Shown here piece by piece: positions 22,575 to 32,371 of a stretch of 56,877 bases of DNA; position 1 is the stretch's first letter; the number at the start of each line of letters is the position of its first letter. The translations under genes and the position numbers were made by a program. The stretch comes from Lentibacillus salicampi (GTDB taxonomy: Bacteria > Bacillota > Bacilli > Bacillales > Amphibacillaceae), in the NCBI RefSeq assembly GCF_004565465.1, contig NZ_SRHY01000018.1, positions 1 to 56,877 of the forward strand, read 5' to 3'. A model generated the notes under the pieces. That model worked only from the letters and a program-made list of their open reading frames with translations, did no database searches and was not told where the DNA came from.

Positions 22575-23241
22575 ATGCGACCCTCCAATTTTCGATCATT
22601 GATTGAAAAAGCCTGATGCCATCGTCACTGCCGAGCAATTTTTCCACAGCACGTTCCGGATGCGGCATCATGCCGAGAACATTCCCCTGGCTGTTGATGA
22701 TACCGGCGATATCCGCGGCCGATCCGTTCGGGTTGTTCGTGTAGGTGAAGACAATCCTATTACTCTTTTTCAACTCAGATAGGGTGGCATCATCAACGAA
22801 GTAATTTCCATCGCCATGAGCAATCGGCAAATGAATGATCTCGCCTTTATCAAAGCCTGTCGTGAAAGATGTTTCATGATTAGCAACAGCGAGCGCCTCA
22901 TAATGACACATGAACGACAGAGTCTTGTTTGGCAGCATAGCTCCGGGCAAGAGCCCTGCTTCCAACAGTATTTGAAACCCATTGCAGACACCCAGTACCG
23001 GCTTGCCCGCCTCAGCATGTGCTTTGATTTGCTGCATCACACCTGATGCTGATGCGATGGCTCCCGAACGCAAGTAATCACCGTATGAAAACCCGCCCGG
23101 CAGAAGAATCGCATCATAGTTTTCGAGATTGCTATGTTCATACCAGACTAAATCAGCCTCCATCCCGAGGACATCATGGAGGGCATAGTACATATCACGG
23201 TCACAGTTCGAACCGGGAAACACGATGACAGCAAACTTCAT
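22558..23241 (-). CDS. purQ: FGAM synthase glutaminase subunit PurQ
   Basis: A 227-residue class I glutamine amidotransferase that feeds ammonia to PurL. It shows [13 protein letters not shown] at the N-terminus, the nucleophile elbow [15 protein letters not shown] (Cys about 86) and the His/Glu in [11 protein letters not shown] near the end. The true start is the ATG at 23241 with GGAGGAGG about 9 bases upstream; this gives exactly the family length. It overlaps purS by 4 bp and purL by 17 bp. Confidence 0.97.
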   Translation of the reverse strand: MKFAVIVFPGSNCDRDMYYALHDVLGMEADLVWYEHSNLENYDAILLPGGFSYGDYLRSGAIASASGVMQQIKAHAEAGKPVLGVCNGFQILLEAGLLPGAMLPNKTLSFMCHYEALAVANHETSFTTGFDKGEIIHLPIAHGDGNYFVDDATLSELKKSNRIVFTYTNNPNGSAADIAGIINSQGNVLGMMPHPERAVEKLLGSDDGIRLFQSMIENWRVAYAANL

Positions 23242-23489
23242 GTGTACGCAACCTCCTCCACGGCAAAGTGATAGTCTTCCATCACCGGATTTGCCAATAG
23301 TTTGTCGCACATTTCGCCGACGCGTTCATCAATATTCTCAGCGTCCTCCACAAACAGTTCAACCAGCTTCCCTGTCTGTATATCCTCCACTTCAGAAAAC
23401 CCCAGCGCACTGAGTGATGTTTGAATGGCTTTGCCCTGCGGATCGAGAACACCCTGCTTCGGCATGATATGAATGATCACTTTTTTCAT
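23238..23489 (-). CDS. purS: FGAM synthase subunit PurS
   Basis: The 83-residue PurS, a small dimeric subunit needed for assembly and ammonia transfer in the PurSQL complex. The [18 protein letters not shown] segment and length fit the family. Start codon and stop overlap the neighbours purC and purQ by 4 bp each, a tightly coupled arrangement. Confidence 0.95.
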   Translation of the reverse strand: MKKVIIHIMPKQGVLDPQGKAIQTSLSALGFSEVEDIQTGKLVELFVEDAENIDERVGEMCDKLLANPVMEDYHFAVEEVAYT

Positions 23490-24199
23490 GATCCGGCCTC
23501 CAGTCGATGCAAAAGTTTTTGATAGACTTCCAATAAATCACCGGTCCCGTGGCGGAAAACATCTTTATCAAGGTTTTCATTTGTCGTGATATCCCAAAGT
23601 CTGCACGTATCAGGCGAAATTTCATCAGACAGGACGATCGATCCACCTGACAGCCGTCCGAATTCCAATTTAAAGTCAACCAATTTAAGATTGATCGCCT
23701 CGAAAACCTTACTCAGCTGCCGATTAATGTCCAGTGCTTTCGTTTTGATCTTCAGCAGTTCGTCTTGATTAATATTACTCAGGAATAAAGCATGCTCGTC
23801 ATTGATCAGCGGGTCCCCCAGATCATCATCTTTATAAAATAACTCGACAAGCGGTGGGTTGAATGGTGTATCTGCTTCAATACCCAGCCGTCGTGTAATG
23901 CTGCCCGCAGCCACATTCCGAACGACAACCTCTAACGGGATGATCTCCGTCTGATGGACAAGCTGCTCCGTTTCCGATAATCTTTCGACAAAGTGCGTCT
24001 GAATGCCTTGCTTATTTAGAACATTGAAAACATAAGCGGATATTTCATTGTTCAGACGGCCTTTTCCAGTAAAAACTTCCCTTTTTCCGCCATTAAATGC
24101 GGTAGCATCATTTTTGTAATCCAGCACGAGATGTCCTGGTTTACCTTCTGCCTGATAAACGCGTTTTGCTTTGCCTTCGTATAACAAACCCGCCTTCAT
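23486..24199 (-). CDS. purC: SAICAR synthase PurC
   Basis: A 237-residue ligase joining aspartate to CAIR (seventh step). It shows LLYEGKAKRVYQ (residues 5-16), NDATAFNGGKR, VVRNVAAGSITRRLG, LVDFKLEFGR and LSDEISPDTCRLWD. Length is normal. Its ATG overlaps the purB stop by one base (TAATG) and it overlaps purS by 4 bp. Confidence 0.97.
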   Translation of the reverse strand: MKAGLLYEGKAKRVYQAEGKPGHLVLDYKNDATAFNGGKREVFTGKGRLNNEISAYVFNVLNKQGIQTHFVERLSETEQLVHQTEIIPLEVVVRNVAAGSITRRLGIEADTPFNPPLVELFYKDDDLGDPLINDEHALFLSNINQDELLKIKTKALDINRQLSKVFEAINLKLVDFKLEFGRLSGGSIVLSDEISPDTCRLWDITTNENLDKDVFRHGTGDLLEVYQKLLHRLEAGS

Positions 24200-25500
24200 T
24201 ATTCCACCTCAAGTCCGATGCGATTGAATATGGCATCCACATTTTTCAAGTGGTACGTATAATCAAAACAATCGTCAATCTCCTCCTGAGTCAACTTTGT
24301 AGTTACCTGGTCGTCACCCTCTACAAGGGCTTTGAAATGCGTCCCCGTCTCCCATGCCTGCATGGCTTTTGGCTGCACCAGGTCATAGGCTTCCTCCCGA
24401 CTCATGCCATTATCAACAAGTGTGAGCAGGACGCGCTGCGAAAAAATCACACCATGGGTTTGATCAATATTCTGTTTCATGTTTTCCGGGAATACGGTCA
24501 GTTTGCGGACAATACCGGAAAAGCGGTTCAGCATGTAGTTCAAGGCTATCGTTGAATCAGGCAAAATAATCCGTTCTGCAGAGGAGTGGGAGATATCCCG
24601 TTCATGCCAGAGCGAAACGTTCTCGTAAGCTGTCACCATATGCCCTCTCAGCACACGTGCAATGCCAGTCATATTTTCCGATCCGATCGGGTTGCGTTTG
24701 TGCGGCATGGCCGACGAACCCTTTTGACCTTTTGCAAAAAACTCTTCCACTTCACGCGTCTCCGTTTTCTGCAGGCCGCGGATTTCAGTGGCAAACTTTT
24801 CAATCGACGTTGCGACCAATGACAAAGCGGAAATATAGGCGGCGTGACGGTCACGCTGCAATGTCTGTGTTGAAACGGGCGCAGGTGTCAGACCAAGGTG
24901 TTCGCAAACGTATTGCTCAACGAACGGATCGATGTTTGCATAGGTCCCGACGGCGCCTGACAGTTTACCGAATTCGATATTGTTTGCTGCCAGTTCAAAG
25001 CGTTCCAGATGGCGTTTCATCTCTTCATACCAAAGTGCCATTTTCAATCCGAATGTTGTTGGCTCGGCATGAACACCATGGGTACGCCCCATCATGACGG
25101 TATGTTTATGTTCGATGGCTTTATTTTTCAGGACATCGATAAAATTATGCAGGTCTTTGCGGATAATATCGTTTGCCTGTTTCAGCAAATAGGATTGTGC
25201 AGTGTCAACGACGTCCGTCGAAGTGAGTCCGTAATGCACCCACTTACGCTCATCTCCCAGCGATTCGGAAACCGCCCGGGTAAAGGCAACTACATCATGC
25301 CGCGTTTCCTGTTCAATTTCCTGGATCCGCTCCACGTCAAAAGAAGCATTGTCCCGAATGTTTTGCACATCTTCTGCCGGAATAATTCCTAATTCGTGCC
25401 ATGCTTCACATGCAAGAATTTCAACCTCCAGCCATGCGTTGTATTTGTTTTCCTCGCTCCAAATCGCACCCATCTCTTTTCGGGTATAGCGTTCAATCAT
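24199..25500 (-). CDS. purB: Adenylosuccinate lyase PurB
   Basis: A 433-residue lyase of the fumarase/aspartase superfamily. It works twice: SAICAR to AICAR in IMP synthesis and adenylosuccinate to AMP. The signature [16 protein letters not shown] (about 262-277) and the catalytic His in [16 protein letters not shown] are present. One-base TAATG overlaps join it to purK upstream and purC downstream. Confidence 0.97.
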   Translation of the reverse strand: MIERYTRKEMGAIWSEENKYNAWLEVEILACEAWHELGIIPAEDVQNIRDNASFDVERIQEIEQETRHDVVAFTRAVSESLGDERKWVHYGLTSTDVVDTAQSYLLKQANDIIRKDLHNFIDVLKNKAIEHKHTVMMGRTHGVHAEPTTFGLKMALWYEEMKRHLERFELAANNIEFGKLSGAVGTYANIDPFVEQYVCEHLGLTPAPVSTQTLQRDRHAAYISALSLVATSIEKFATEIRGLQKTETREVEEFFAKGQKGSSAMPHKRNPIGSENMTGIARVLRGHMVTAYENVSLWHERDISHSSAERIILPDSTIALNYMLNRFSGIVRKLTVFPENMKQNIDQTHGVIFSQRVLLTLVDNGMSREEAYDLVQPKAMQAWETGTHFKALVEGDDQVTTKLTQEEIDDCFDYTYHLKNVDAIFNRIGLEVE

Positions 25501-26600
25501 TATTTTGCCTCCTCATATACTGCCAACTGTTGTTTTGCTTCGTCCAAAGTATCCGCGATAAAGGTGATATGTCCCATTTTCCGTTTTGGTTTGATGGCTT
25601 CTTTGCCATACAAATGCAGAAAACCATGCTGCATATCCGGAAGCACATTCAAAACTGTTTCCATATCATCGCCAAGAATGTTAACCATCACAGCAGGCTG
25701 CAAATGTTGGATTTGTATTAGCGACAGTCCGCAAATGGCTCGAATGTGCTGCTGAAATTGTGACAAATTGCATGCATCAATCGTATAATGACCTGAGTTG
25801 TGCGGCCTTGGGGCCATTTCGTTCAAGTAAATAGCGTCACCTTTAACGAACATTTCAATCGCAAACGTGCCCGTAATGTCCATTTTTTCGGCAAGTTTCC
25901 GTGCTGCATTAAGTGCTTTTTGCTGTACCGTTGTACTGATGGATGCTGGTACAATTGTTTTATATAAAATATGATCCTTGTGTTCGTTTTCGGAAATCGG
26001 GAAAAACGCCATATCCCCTGATTGCCCGCGCGTGAACACAACGGATATTTCTTTATCGAATGAAATCCACTGTTCCATAATGCACGTGTGATGCTGATCG
26101 GCAAATTCACACGCCGCCTTCATGTCATGTTTTGTGTTTATTTTGAGCTGACCTTTGCCATCGTATCCGCCGCTGACCGTCTTTATGACCGCCGGGAGCG
26201 GCATGTTTTCAAGAGCGCGTGCACACATTTCACTGTCTTTGACAATCTGATTGGCGGGGATTGGCAAATTTGCGTCTTTCATAATCATCTTTTCTTTTTC
26301 ACGGTTTTGGGTAATTTCCAGCGCATATGTACCCTGGGGGAGCTTGCCTTTTTGTTCAATATAAGCAGCCGTATCAAGATCGACATTCTCAAATTCATAT
26401 GTCACAACGTCACTAATATCAGTCAGTTGTTGTATCCCGACTATATCATCGTAAGCTGTTGTAATTTGCCGGTCAGCAACCTGTGCGGTCGGACAGTTTG
26501 GCGTCGGGTCGAGCACTGCTACCTGATAGCCCATATATTTTGCTGCAATCGCCATCATCCGTCCAAGCTGACCGCCGCCGATAATGCCAATTGTTTTCAT
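25500..26600 (-). CDS. purK: 5-(carboxyamino)imidazole ribonucleotide synthase PurK
   Basis: A 366-residue ATP-grasp enzyme that carboxylates AIR with bicarbonate to N5-CAIR. It shows [13 protein letters not shown] at the start, [14 protein letters not shown] in the ATP-grasp domain and [18 protein letters not shown] near residue 255. The frame opens inside purE, but the ATG at 26600 has AAGGTGAT at the right distance and gives the family N-terminus. It lies 13 bp from purE, whose product uses N5-CAIR. Confidence 0.96.
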   Translation of the reverse strand: MKTIGIIGGGQLGRMMAIAAKYMGYQVAVLDPTPNCPTAQVADRQITTAYDDIVGIQQLTDISDVVTYEFENVDLDTAAYIEQKGKLPQGTYALEITQNREKEKMIMKDANLPIPANQIVKDSEMCARALENMPLPAVIKTVSGGYDGKGQLKINTKHDMKAACEFADQHHTCIMEQWISFDKEISVVFTRGQSGDMAFFPISENEHKDHILYKTIVPASISTTVQQKALNAARKLAEKMDITGTFAIEMFVKGDAIYLNEMAPRPHNSGHYTIDACNLSQFQQHIRAICGLSLIQIQHLQPAVMVNILGDDMETVLNVLPDMQHGFLHLYGKEAIKPKRKMGHITFIADTLDEAKQQLAVYEEAK

Positions 26601-26613
26601 AGGAAGTATCACC

Positions 26614-27105
26614 TTATTGGTCTGCAAGTTCATCCCTCATTTCGTTCACCGATTGTTTCATGTTTTCGCGATAATTTTTCATTCTATCGGCAATATCGTG
26701 ATCGAATGCGCCAATTATCCGGGCAGCCAGAAGCCCGGCATTTTTGGCGCCTGACTTTCCGATTGCCACTGTTGCAGTTGGTACGCCACCAGGCATTTGC
26801 ACGATTGAAAGCAGTGAATCCAATCCATTTAGTGCTTTTGACTGAATCGGGACCCCGATAACCGGGAGTGTCGTCTGTGCTGCCACCATCCCGGGTAAAT
26901 GTGCTGCACCACCCGCTCCGGCGACAATCACCTTTAACTCGCGGTCGCGGGCTGTTTTGGCATATGTAAACATCTCATCAGGCGTCCGATGTGCGGAAAT
27001 CACTTCTTTTTCGTAAGGGATGTGTAATTCATCCAAGGTGCTGCATGTATGTTTCATCGTTTCCCAGTCAGATATACTCCCCATGATGACGCCAACTCGT
27101 GCCAT
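26614..27105 (-). CDS. purE: N5-CAIR mutase PurE
   Basis: A 163-residue class I PurE that converts N5-CAIR to CAIR. It shows [12 protein letters not shown], the catalytic His in [11 protein letters not shown] and [14 protein letters not shown]. It is the first gene of the pur operon. A long leader (about 540 nt from the -10) holds a guanine-class riboswitch and terminator. Confidence 0.97.
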   Translation of the reverse strand: MARVGVIMGSISDWETMKHTCSTLDELHIPYEKEVISAHRTPDEMFTYAKTARDRELKVIVAGAGGAAHLPGMVAAQTTLPVIGVPIQSKALNGLDSLLSIVQMPGGVPTATVAIGKSGAKNAGLLAARIIGAFDHDIADRMKNYRENMKQSVNEMRDELADQ

Positions 27106-27387
27106 CCTATCCCTCTTTTCACGATTTATAGTTAAAATAGCTTCTCTAATAAATTCTAGCTTTTTGTTATTCGTTTATTGTTAGCGGAACAAAATCCATA
27201 AACTGCGACATTGAGTGAGGATTACTCTCATTCTGATTACCATGAAATGCTTGAACTCGCTCCGGCAATAAAACCCGCTTCCATGAGCACGGCCTCAGCC
27301 TCGATAAAATTGGGAAAAATACAATTAAAATATAACCTCGCAGTTCATCTCAACTGTAAGGGTTAAACAGAATTTACAAAAAGACCT
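27106..27387 (-). other. Leader segment between attenuator and purE
   Basis: 282 bp of transcribed leader with no convincing gene. One frame without a start codon ends GFIAGASSSISW at 27237 and looks like chance or a remnant. AGAGGGAT just before 27105 is the purE ribosome site. Confidence 0.5.
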
Positions 27388-27444
27388 TAAATAAAATAAG
27401 TCTATTCGTCTCCCCCATGTCTATGAGAGAAGATGAATAGACTT
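27388..27444 (-). terminator. Riboswitch-controlled attenuator of the pur operon
   Basis: AAGTCTATTC pairs with GAATAGACTT (plus 27398-27407 and 27435-27444), followed by ATTTTATTT. The 16 bases TCATCTTCTCTCATAG in its 5' arm and loop (plus 27421-27436) are complementary, with two G-U pairs, to the 3' strand of the aptamer P1 and its extension (plus 27523-27538). That pairing would be the antiterminator. Confidence 0.85.
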
Positions 27445-27530
27445 AGCTTAACAAACGCAATTCGCCTGAGATCTTCAAGGACCGGTCACCTGCAGTTCAA
27501 ACAGACGTATTGCCACGACGTCTCATCCTC

Positions 27531-27597
27531 CCTCATAGTCCGGCATTTACGGTACCGGGTAGAAACTTTCAGGCCATATCCCCGAAAATATATGAGG
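27531..27597 (-). ncRNA. Guanine-class purine riboswitch of the pur operon
   Basis: The minus strand shows the purine aptamer: P1 CCTCATA/TATGAGG, GATATGGCCTGAAAGTTTCT, ACCCGGTACCGTAAATGCCG and GACTATG. The pyrimidine before TATG is C, the position-74 identity of guanine/hypoxanthine binders (adenine binders have T). With guanine bound, P1 forms and the terminator at 27388-27444 folds, stopping transcription before purE. Confidence 0.95.
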
Positions 27598-27620
27598 CAG
27601 CATATTTATTTAGTGATTTC

Positions 27621-27650
27621 AGAATAGCAGATGAAGATTCGTAATGTCAA
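27621..27650 (-). promoter_or_regulatory. Sigma-A promoter of the pur operon
   Basis: A consensus -35 TTGACA (plus 27645-27650) and -10 TATTCT (plus 27621-27626) are 18 bp apart, just upstream of the riboswitch. Confidence 0.85.
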
Positions 27651-27652
27651 TA

Positions 27653-27696
27653 AAAATCGAACGATAAAGTGATATTCTTGTGTAATATTCGGCTTT
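27653..27696. promoter_or_regulatory. Pair of PurR boxes
   Basis: Two sites resembling the PurBox (AWWWCCGAACWWT) face each other 18 bp apart: AAAATCGAACGAT on plus at 27653-27665 and AAAGCCGAATATT on minus (27684-27696). Paired, inverted boxes upstream of -35 are the known B. subtilis PurR arrangement, where PRPP relieves repression. Confidence 0.75.
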
Positions 27697-27708
27697 GACT
27701 AAACATCT

Positions 27709-28332
27709 CTACATTTTCCGGTTATTCCCCGGCCTAGCCATCGACCTTTGCGCTGCCGGCGGTGCCCCACCTTCTTGATTCTTATGACGATTGTTGAACA
27801 GCCGGCCCTTCCGAACTTGTTTCACCCAAAAGCCGCCATGGATCTGTTTTGGTTCATAAGAGATAATAAATGCTTTAGGATCGATCGTTTTAATCGTTTC
27901 ATAAAGCCTCAGTTCGTATTTTCGTGGCGTCAAAATTTGCATGGCAAGACGGTCGCCTTCCATTCCATAAGCAAACCAGCTCGTCACCCCATACCCTTTA
28001 TCCCGCAGCTGCCTTGTAAAATCGATGCTCGGATCGGATGAAATGACGTTGACGGTAATATAGCCCAGTGCCAGCTTTTCCTCAATTTTAGTGCCGACAA
28101 TTACACCAATTCCAAAACCGATGGCATAAGCAAGGATATTTTGGATCTCGTTCAAATTATCCAGCACAAGTCCCAGCCCCAAAACATACATCACAACTTC
28201 AAACATACTGACAAAGGCCGCCATGTAGCGCCGCCCTTTTAACGTCAGAATCATACGCATGGTGGAAAGCGACACATAAACAATATTAATGACGAATATA
28301 ATAGCTGCCATAACAAAAGCATTACTGAGCAA
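27709..28332 (-). CDS. yebE: UPF0316/DUF2179 membrane protein YebE
   Basis: A 207-residue protein with three N-terminal membrane helices (about residues 5-25, 35-58, 62-82) and a cytoplasmic DUF2179-type domain (about 90-170, with [20 protein letters not shown]). A basic, low-complexity tail follows. Function is unknown; the family is common in Firmicutes. The start is TTG at 28332 with GGAGG 7 bases upstream. It lies between pbuG and the pur operon, as yebE does in B. subtilis; yebG was not found. Confidence 0.85.
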   Translation of the reverse strand: MLSNAFVMAAIIFVINIVYVSLSTMRMILTLKGRRYMAAFVSMFEVVMYVLGLGLVLDNLNEIQNILAYAIGFGIGVIVGTKIEEKLALGYITVNVISSDPSIDFTRQLRDKGYGVTSWFAYGMEGDRLAMQILTPRKYELRLYETIKTIDPKAFIISYEPKQIHGGFWVKQVRKGRLFNNRHKNQEGGAPPAAQRSMARPGNNRKM

Positions 28333-28454
28333 CGTTTTACCTCCTACGGGTTACAGCCTCTAACAAATTGGTTTTCCATAAAATCATGATATTCACCCAA
28401 CCTCCCGCAAATGCATAAACTGTCATAACATTTCTACCGGAATGGGGTGTCATC

Positions 28455-28889
28455 ATGGATCCATTTAGACAAATGTCTGACTGGCGGAAAAACATGGACC
28501 ACTTTTTTGGCGATAACTTCTGGAATGAATTTGAAAACATTATAAAGCCAACACTTCCACAAATCAATATTTACCAATATGATCATGAACTGATTTGCAT
28601 TGCCAGTATCCCCGGGTTAACCGACCTGAATAAACTGGATATCTTTGCCGATCACGCTTCTCTTGAACTGAAGGGCGTCATCGATATCGACTATACAGGC
28701 GGCAACGTTGTTAAGGAAGAGATTCTTCAAGGTGTTTTTGAACGAAGCATTACTTTACCGTATCCCGTACGACGTGACAAAATCAATGCTACCTATCAGC
28801 ATGGTTTAGTGGTGATTCATCTGCACCGGCTCATATCAGATGAAAACAGCCGCAACAAAGTAAGCATCCAACTGAAGGATGACACTTAA
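28455..28889 (+). CDS. Hsp20/alpha-crystallin family protein
   Basis: A 144-residue small heat-shock-type protein. The alpha-crystallin domain covers about residues 38-138, with ICIASIPGL, SLELKGVIDIDY, FERSITLPYPV and the late GLVVIHLHR strand. The family holds unfolded proteins in a refoldable state; in Bacillus several members are spore coat proteins (CotM/CotP type), so sporulation use is possible. AATGGGGTG lies before the ATG. Its stop overlaps the stop of the convergent MOSC gene. Confidence 0.85.
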   Translation: MDPFRQMSDWRKNMDHFFGDNFWNEFENIIKPTLPQINIYQYDHELICIASIPGLTDLNKLDIFADHASLELKGVIDIDYTGGNVVKEEILQGVFERSITLPYPVRRDKINATYQHGLVVIHLHRLISDENSRNKVSIQLKDDT

Positions 28890-29596
28890 GCTTTGTTCGG
28901 TCCATACACACGCTTGGCATCTGATGACTGTTTTCCGTGCAGCCGTTTATTGAGGGTCCTTTTCCAATTAGGAGCAAGCAAGTCGCACGATGCCAATCGT
29001 TCAGCCAAATCAGGATTTTGTTTTTTCACATACATGACCTCATTACTGGCAACGATCGTCCACTCAGGGTACGGCCGCTCGATCAGTTCCAGCTCCATGC
29101 CCGCCCTGGCATATCCCTCCTGCAGCACGCGGAAATACCAGCCGGTTCGTCCGCTGTTTTGGATCCGTAAAGCTAAATCCATTACCCGAAAGCGCCGTGC
29201 AGGTTTCCAGCACGGTCTCCGGGGCTGTGAAACCTGTATGATACTGTCGCCGAATCGGTATGTATCCCCAATGCAAACCATGGATTCATCCATATGCTCC
29301 AGTGCGAGATTTTCTCCAAACGCTCCGACGCCCATACCATCGATTTGCTGGTCTTCAAGCCAATAGGCATAATGTTTGGACGGGTATGCGAAAAGGGCTT
29401 TTTCTGGTCCGCCGTGACTTTTTTTATCAGCTACTTCATCATCGGTGAACCCTTCCGCTCCGACCCACCGATTGCCGTCTGCTTCTATTTTAAAAATGCC
29501 GCTCTCCCACGGTCTGTCCATCCGGTCATCCGCATCCGCGCTGCCCATACGCTTCACTTTTCCTGTCAGGATTTTCGTTACGATTGGTTTCGTCAT
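28886..29596 (-). CDS. MOSC domain protein (YiiM-like)
   Basis: A 236-residue protein with a MOSC domain (about 45-160): KKSHGGPEKALFAYPSKHYA, GAFGENLALE, DSIIQVSQPRRPCWKPARRF. The conserved Cys in PRRPCWK fits the sulfur-carrying cysteine of MOSC proteins, and the C-terminal helical part fits the YiiM family. Such proteins act in molybdenum-cofactor-linked detoxification of N-hydroxylated compounds, including base analogues; a role here is inferred. AGAAGGAGTG precedes the ATG at 29596. Confidence 0.85.
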   Translation of the reverse strand: MTKPIVTKILTGKVKRMGSADADDRMDRPWESGIFKIEADGNRWVGAEGFTDDEVADKKSHGGPEKALFAYPSKHYAYWLEDQQIDGMGVGAFGENLALEHMDESMVCIGDTYRFGDSIIQVSQPRRPCWKPARRFRVMDLALRIQNSGRTGWYFRVLQEGYARAGMELELIERPYPEWTIVASNEVMYVKKQNPDLAERLASCDLLAPNWKRTLNKRLHGKQSSDAKRVYGPNKA

Positions 29597-29755
29597 GGGG
29601 GCTCACTCCTTCTCATTCTATTGTATCTGTTATGCCGGAAAAACGAAAACGGAAAAATGTCAGTTCTATTGTTCCAAAAGCCACTCCAATGCAAAAATAG
29701 ATATAAAATTTGCAACAGTTTGTGATAAAATCAACATAAAGATGGGGGGGACTAG

Positions 29756-31312
29756 ATGAAAAAGCATTTATTCTGGATACTACCGGCTTTTATTGTTATC
29801 ACAGGTATATGCCTGATGTTGAATCAGAGCCTGACTGATGTGACACAGCAGCCGGAAAAGGATTGGAGCAGGGGGGTGACGATCGGGGAAACAACCGTTG
29901 ATAAAAAACTTCCTGTCCGAGTAAACGAAGACGGCGATTTTGAAATCCAGACATATGAAGAGGGTTTGGTTAAGAAGAAAACATTCAATCAAACATTTGA
30001 ACTAATTGATGAAACATCATACGATATTCCGTTTGATAAATGGACACAAGTATTTATCAGCGATGACCAGCTAATATATCATGATTACAAAGATATACGC
30101 GATCAGGATGGCCATATGATTGTTTCAGATGCCAAACGCTTCTATCCATTGGACGACACCATTCTTTACATAAAAGAAAGTAGTTTATATGAACTGGATC
30201 CGGCTGCTCACACATCGGCAAAAGTCATGGAATTGGAAAAAAACATTGAAGAGATCATACCGTTTCAGGCTGAACAGACAATCCACTTCATGACGGAGCA
30301 ATCCCGCAACAATGATGTGTCGCTGCAAGTCTATGAATGGGCTGATAAAGAAGCCGAGCTTGTTCATGACAAATCATTTCAAATCGATGCCATGCAGATC
30401 GTTGATGATATTCATTTTGCCATTCATGACGGCAATCTTGCTTACGTACTGGAGACCGTACAGAAGCAAACCCAGGGGTCGCCGGTATCGTATACGTATT
30501 TTACAGAGACAACACTCGGCAGTGACCAGGACCCGGCGCTTAAGCCGTTGACATTCCATGATCCTGCCGGGAAAGGCAGTTTAGAGGAGCCGGACGATAT
30601 AACGGTTTCATACCAGGATGGCCGTCCACAACTTTTATTCAATGCCGGCGGTTACACGAAAACCAACTATCAGGGCAATCAGGCATTTAATGTATACTCA
30701 GCATCAATGACAGACAGCGGAAGAATGCAAACCGCACGAAAAAGCAACACACCCAAAATATCCGCTCACCCCCAGTGGCTAAACGAATCAACTATCATGT
30801 GGCTTGAGCAGGAAGATGACACGAAGAGTATTTTCGTTTCTTCCAACAACCCGGCTATAATTGACAAAGCTTCCGGATTGAAACAGGACGATTGGCTGCG
30901 GGCTTTAGGTAAAACGTTCGGGATGCTCGCCAAGGTGCTGATCACAATCCTGGTATCCAGCCTCTGGTTCCTATGGCCGGTATTGTTTATTGTGCTTATG
31001 TATGTGATTCAAGGCCGGAAACTGGATGAGGACCGAACATGGTTCTTCTACACAGGTATTGCGGTTTACATGCTGGCTGTTTTTATTTTCAAGGACATTA
31101 TTTTTATTGATGCCATGTTCGCCCGGGCGCCGGATTATTTAACATTTACCGGAAGCTCGTACGTCTATATTTTCGCTTTTGCCGTCGTCGCTTTCATCGC
31201 AGCACAGTCGACCAAAGCAACACGTGACTGGCATGCACCGGCAAGGATCACCTTTTTTGCAGGGGCGCACGTTCTGATGCTTCTGACATTTTTCGGGCCT
31301 TTCTACTTTTAA
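29756..31312 (+). CDS. Unrecognised membrane protein with large extracellular domain
   Basis: I do not recognise this 518-residue protein. It has an N-terminal membrane helix (about 7-25, LPAFIVITGICLMLNQ), an acidic domain of about 360 residues with repeated short beta-rich stretches (for example VFISDDQLIYHDYK, DTILYIKESSLYELD) and four C-terminal membrane helices (about 390-518). The middle part may be a beta-propeller exposed outside the cell. GATGGGGGGGAC precedes the ATG. It opens a plus-strand pair with msrA but has a 99-bp gap to it. Confidence 0.6.
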   Translation: MKKHLFWILPAFIVITGICLMLNQSLTDVTQQPEKDWSRGVTIGETTVDKKLPVRVNEDGDFEIQTYEEGLVKKKTFNQTFELIDETSYDIPFDKWTQVFISDDQLIYHDYKDIRDQDGHMIVSDAKRFYPLDDTILYIKESSLYELDPAAHTSAKVMELEKNIEEIIPFQAEQTIHFMTEQSRNNDVSLQVYEWADKEAELVHDKSFQIDAMQIVDDIHFAIHDGNLAYVLETVQKQTQGSPVSYTYFTETTLGSDQDPALKPLTFHDPAGKGSLEEPDDITVSYQDGRPQLLFNAGGYTKTNYQGNQAFNVYSASMTDSGRMQTARKSNTPKISAHPQWLNESTIMWLEQEDDTKSIFVSSNNPAIIDKASGLKQDDWLRALGKTFGMLAKVLITILVSSLWFLWPVLFIVLMYVIQGRKLDEDRTWFFYTGIAVYMLAVFIFKDIIFIDAMFARAPDYLTFTGSSYVYIFAFAVVAFIAAQSTKATRDWHAPARITFFAGAHVLMLLTFFGPFYF

Positions 31313-31411
31313 ATGAAGGCTGCCGGGGTCTGGAAAGGCCATCTATTAACTGGTTTAGCTTCATGTGTGTTATAGTGGGTGGACAAACCGGAATGATTTG
31401 GAGGAAGCAAC

Positions 31412-31948
31412 ATGACCCATCAACTGAAGAAAGCAACGTTTGCCGGGGGCTGCTTCTGGTGTATGGTTAAGCCATTTGATCAGTGGAACGGGATTCATGG
31501 CGTCGTTTCCGGGTATACCGGCGGCCATACAGCGAACCCAACTTATGAGGAGATGAAGCGTGGTAATACCGGTCATTATGAAGCGGTGGAAATCACGTAT
31601 GATCCCGACGTCATGCCATATGAGGAAATTTTGAAAATCTATTGGCGGCAAATCGATCCGACTGATGATGGCGGGCAATTTCATGATCGCGGCGATTCAT
31701 ACCGGACAGCTATTTTTTACCATGATGATGAACAAAAAGCGCTTGCCGAAAAGTCACGGCAGACGATTGAAGACAGCGGAAAGTTCAAGGATCCAATCGT
31801 AACAAAGGTTCTGCAGGCTTCGACTTTTTATCCTGCCGAAGACTACCATCAGGATTTTTATAAAAAGAATGAAGCATATTATCACAAAGACCGCGCAAAG
31901 TCCGGACGTGATGAATTTATTGAGAACGTGTGGGAGGAGAAGGCATAA
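31412..31948 (+). CDS. msrA: Peptide-methionine (S)-S-oxide reductase MsrA
   Basis: A 178-residue repair enzyme that reduces methionine-S-sulfoxide. The catalytic motif GGCFWC is at residues 12-17; [39 protein letters not shown] and AEDYHQDFY are the other family blocks. The active-site region has Cys14 and Cys17 and no further cysteine downstream, so the resolving cysteine would have to be Cys17. TTTGGAGG precedes the ATG. A terminator overlaps its 3' end. Confidence 0.95.
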   Translation: MTHQLKKATFAGGCFWCMVKPFDQWNGIHGVVSGYTGGHTANPTYEEMKRGNTGHYEAVEITYDPDVMPYEEILKIYWRQIDPTDDGGQFHDRGDSYRTAIFYHDDEQKALAEKSRQTIEDSGKFKDPIVTKVLQASTFYPAEDYHQDFYKKNEAYYHKDRAKSGRDEFIENVWEEKA

Positions 31949-31964
31949 CGCCGCTCCTCTTTTT
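31934..31964 (+). terminator. Terminator of msrA
   Basis: GAGGAG (31934-31939) pairs with CTCCTC (31954-31959), followed by TTTTT. The stem starts inside the last codons of msrA. Confidence 0.75.
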
Positions 31965-32019
31965 AATTGAGATATCCTGCTTCTGTTATTTTGGCGATGT
32001 TGTCGCTGTTCTGCCGTTG

Positions 32020-32118
32020 TTACCGCACTCCCCGCCGATACGGCTCAGGCAATGTCGCACGTAACTCTTTGTTATTAGACCGGAGCTGTTTACATCTGCC
32101 GCCGTAAAAACGCTTCAT
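32020..32118 (-). CDS. Possible 32-aa basic peptide
   Basis: A 32-codon minus-strand ORF (MKRFYGGRCKQLRSNN, ending YRRGVR) with an unusually strong ribosome site GGAGGAGAGG 4 bases before the ATG. It lies alone in the 423-bp gap between msrA and the NCS1 permease gene. No family is recognised and chance is quite possible. The rest of the gap holds nothing clear. Confidence 0.25.
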   Translation of the reverse strand: MKRFYGGRCKQLRSNNKELRATLPEPYRRGVR

Positions 32119-32371
32119 GAATCCTCTCCTCCGCTCGTCATTGAATCCAACACAACATGCTCAGGATCGCACAAGAAAGCGCTTCAATTATATTATTGCC
32201 CCTTTATGTTGAGATAATGGCAGTTATACGCAGATATGACCCATTTTTCCCCTTATTACCACGGAATATATAAGAATCCTTGGTTTGATACCTTATGATC
32301 TGAGTGTTAGGTTTAATAACGTTGCGGCAAATTAGTGTTCTCCATTTCAAAAGCCAAAGAAAGAATGTGAA

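Noticed and set aside
27531..27597. Adenine riboswitch
   Set aside because: The specificity base before TATG is C, as in guanine-class aptamers; the same holds at 35410 and 37395.
28886..28889. Functional meaning of the overlapping stops of the Hsp20 and MOSC genes
   Set aside because: The shared palindrome TTAA lets two convergent stops overlap; no sign of regulation.
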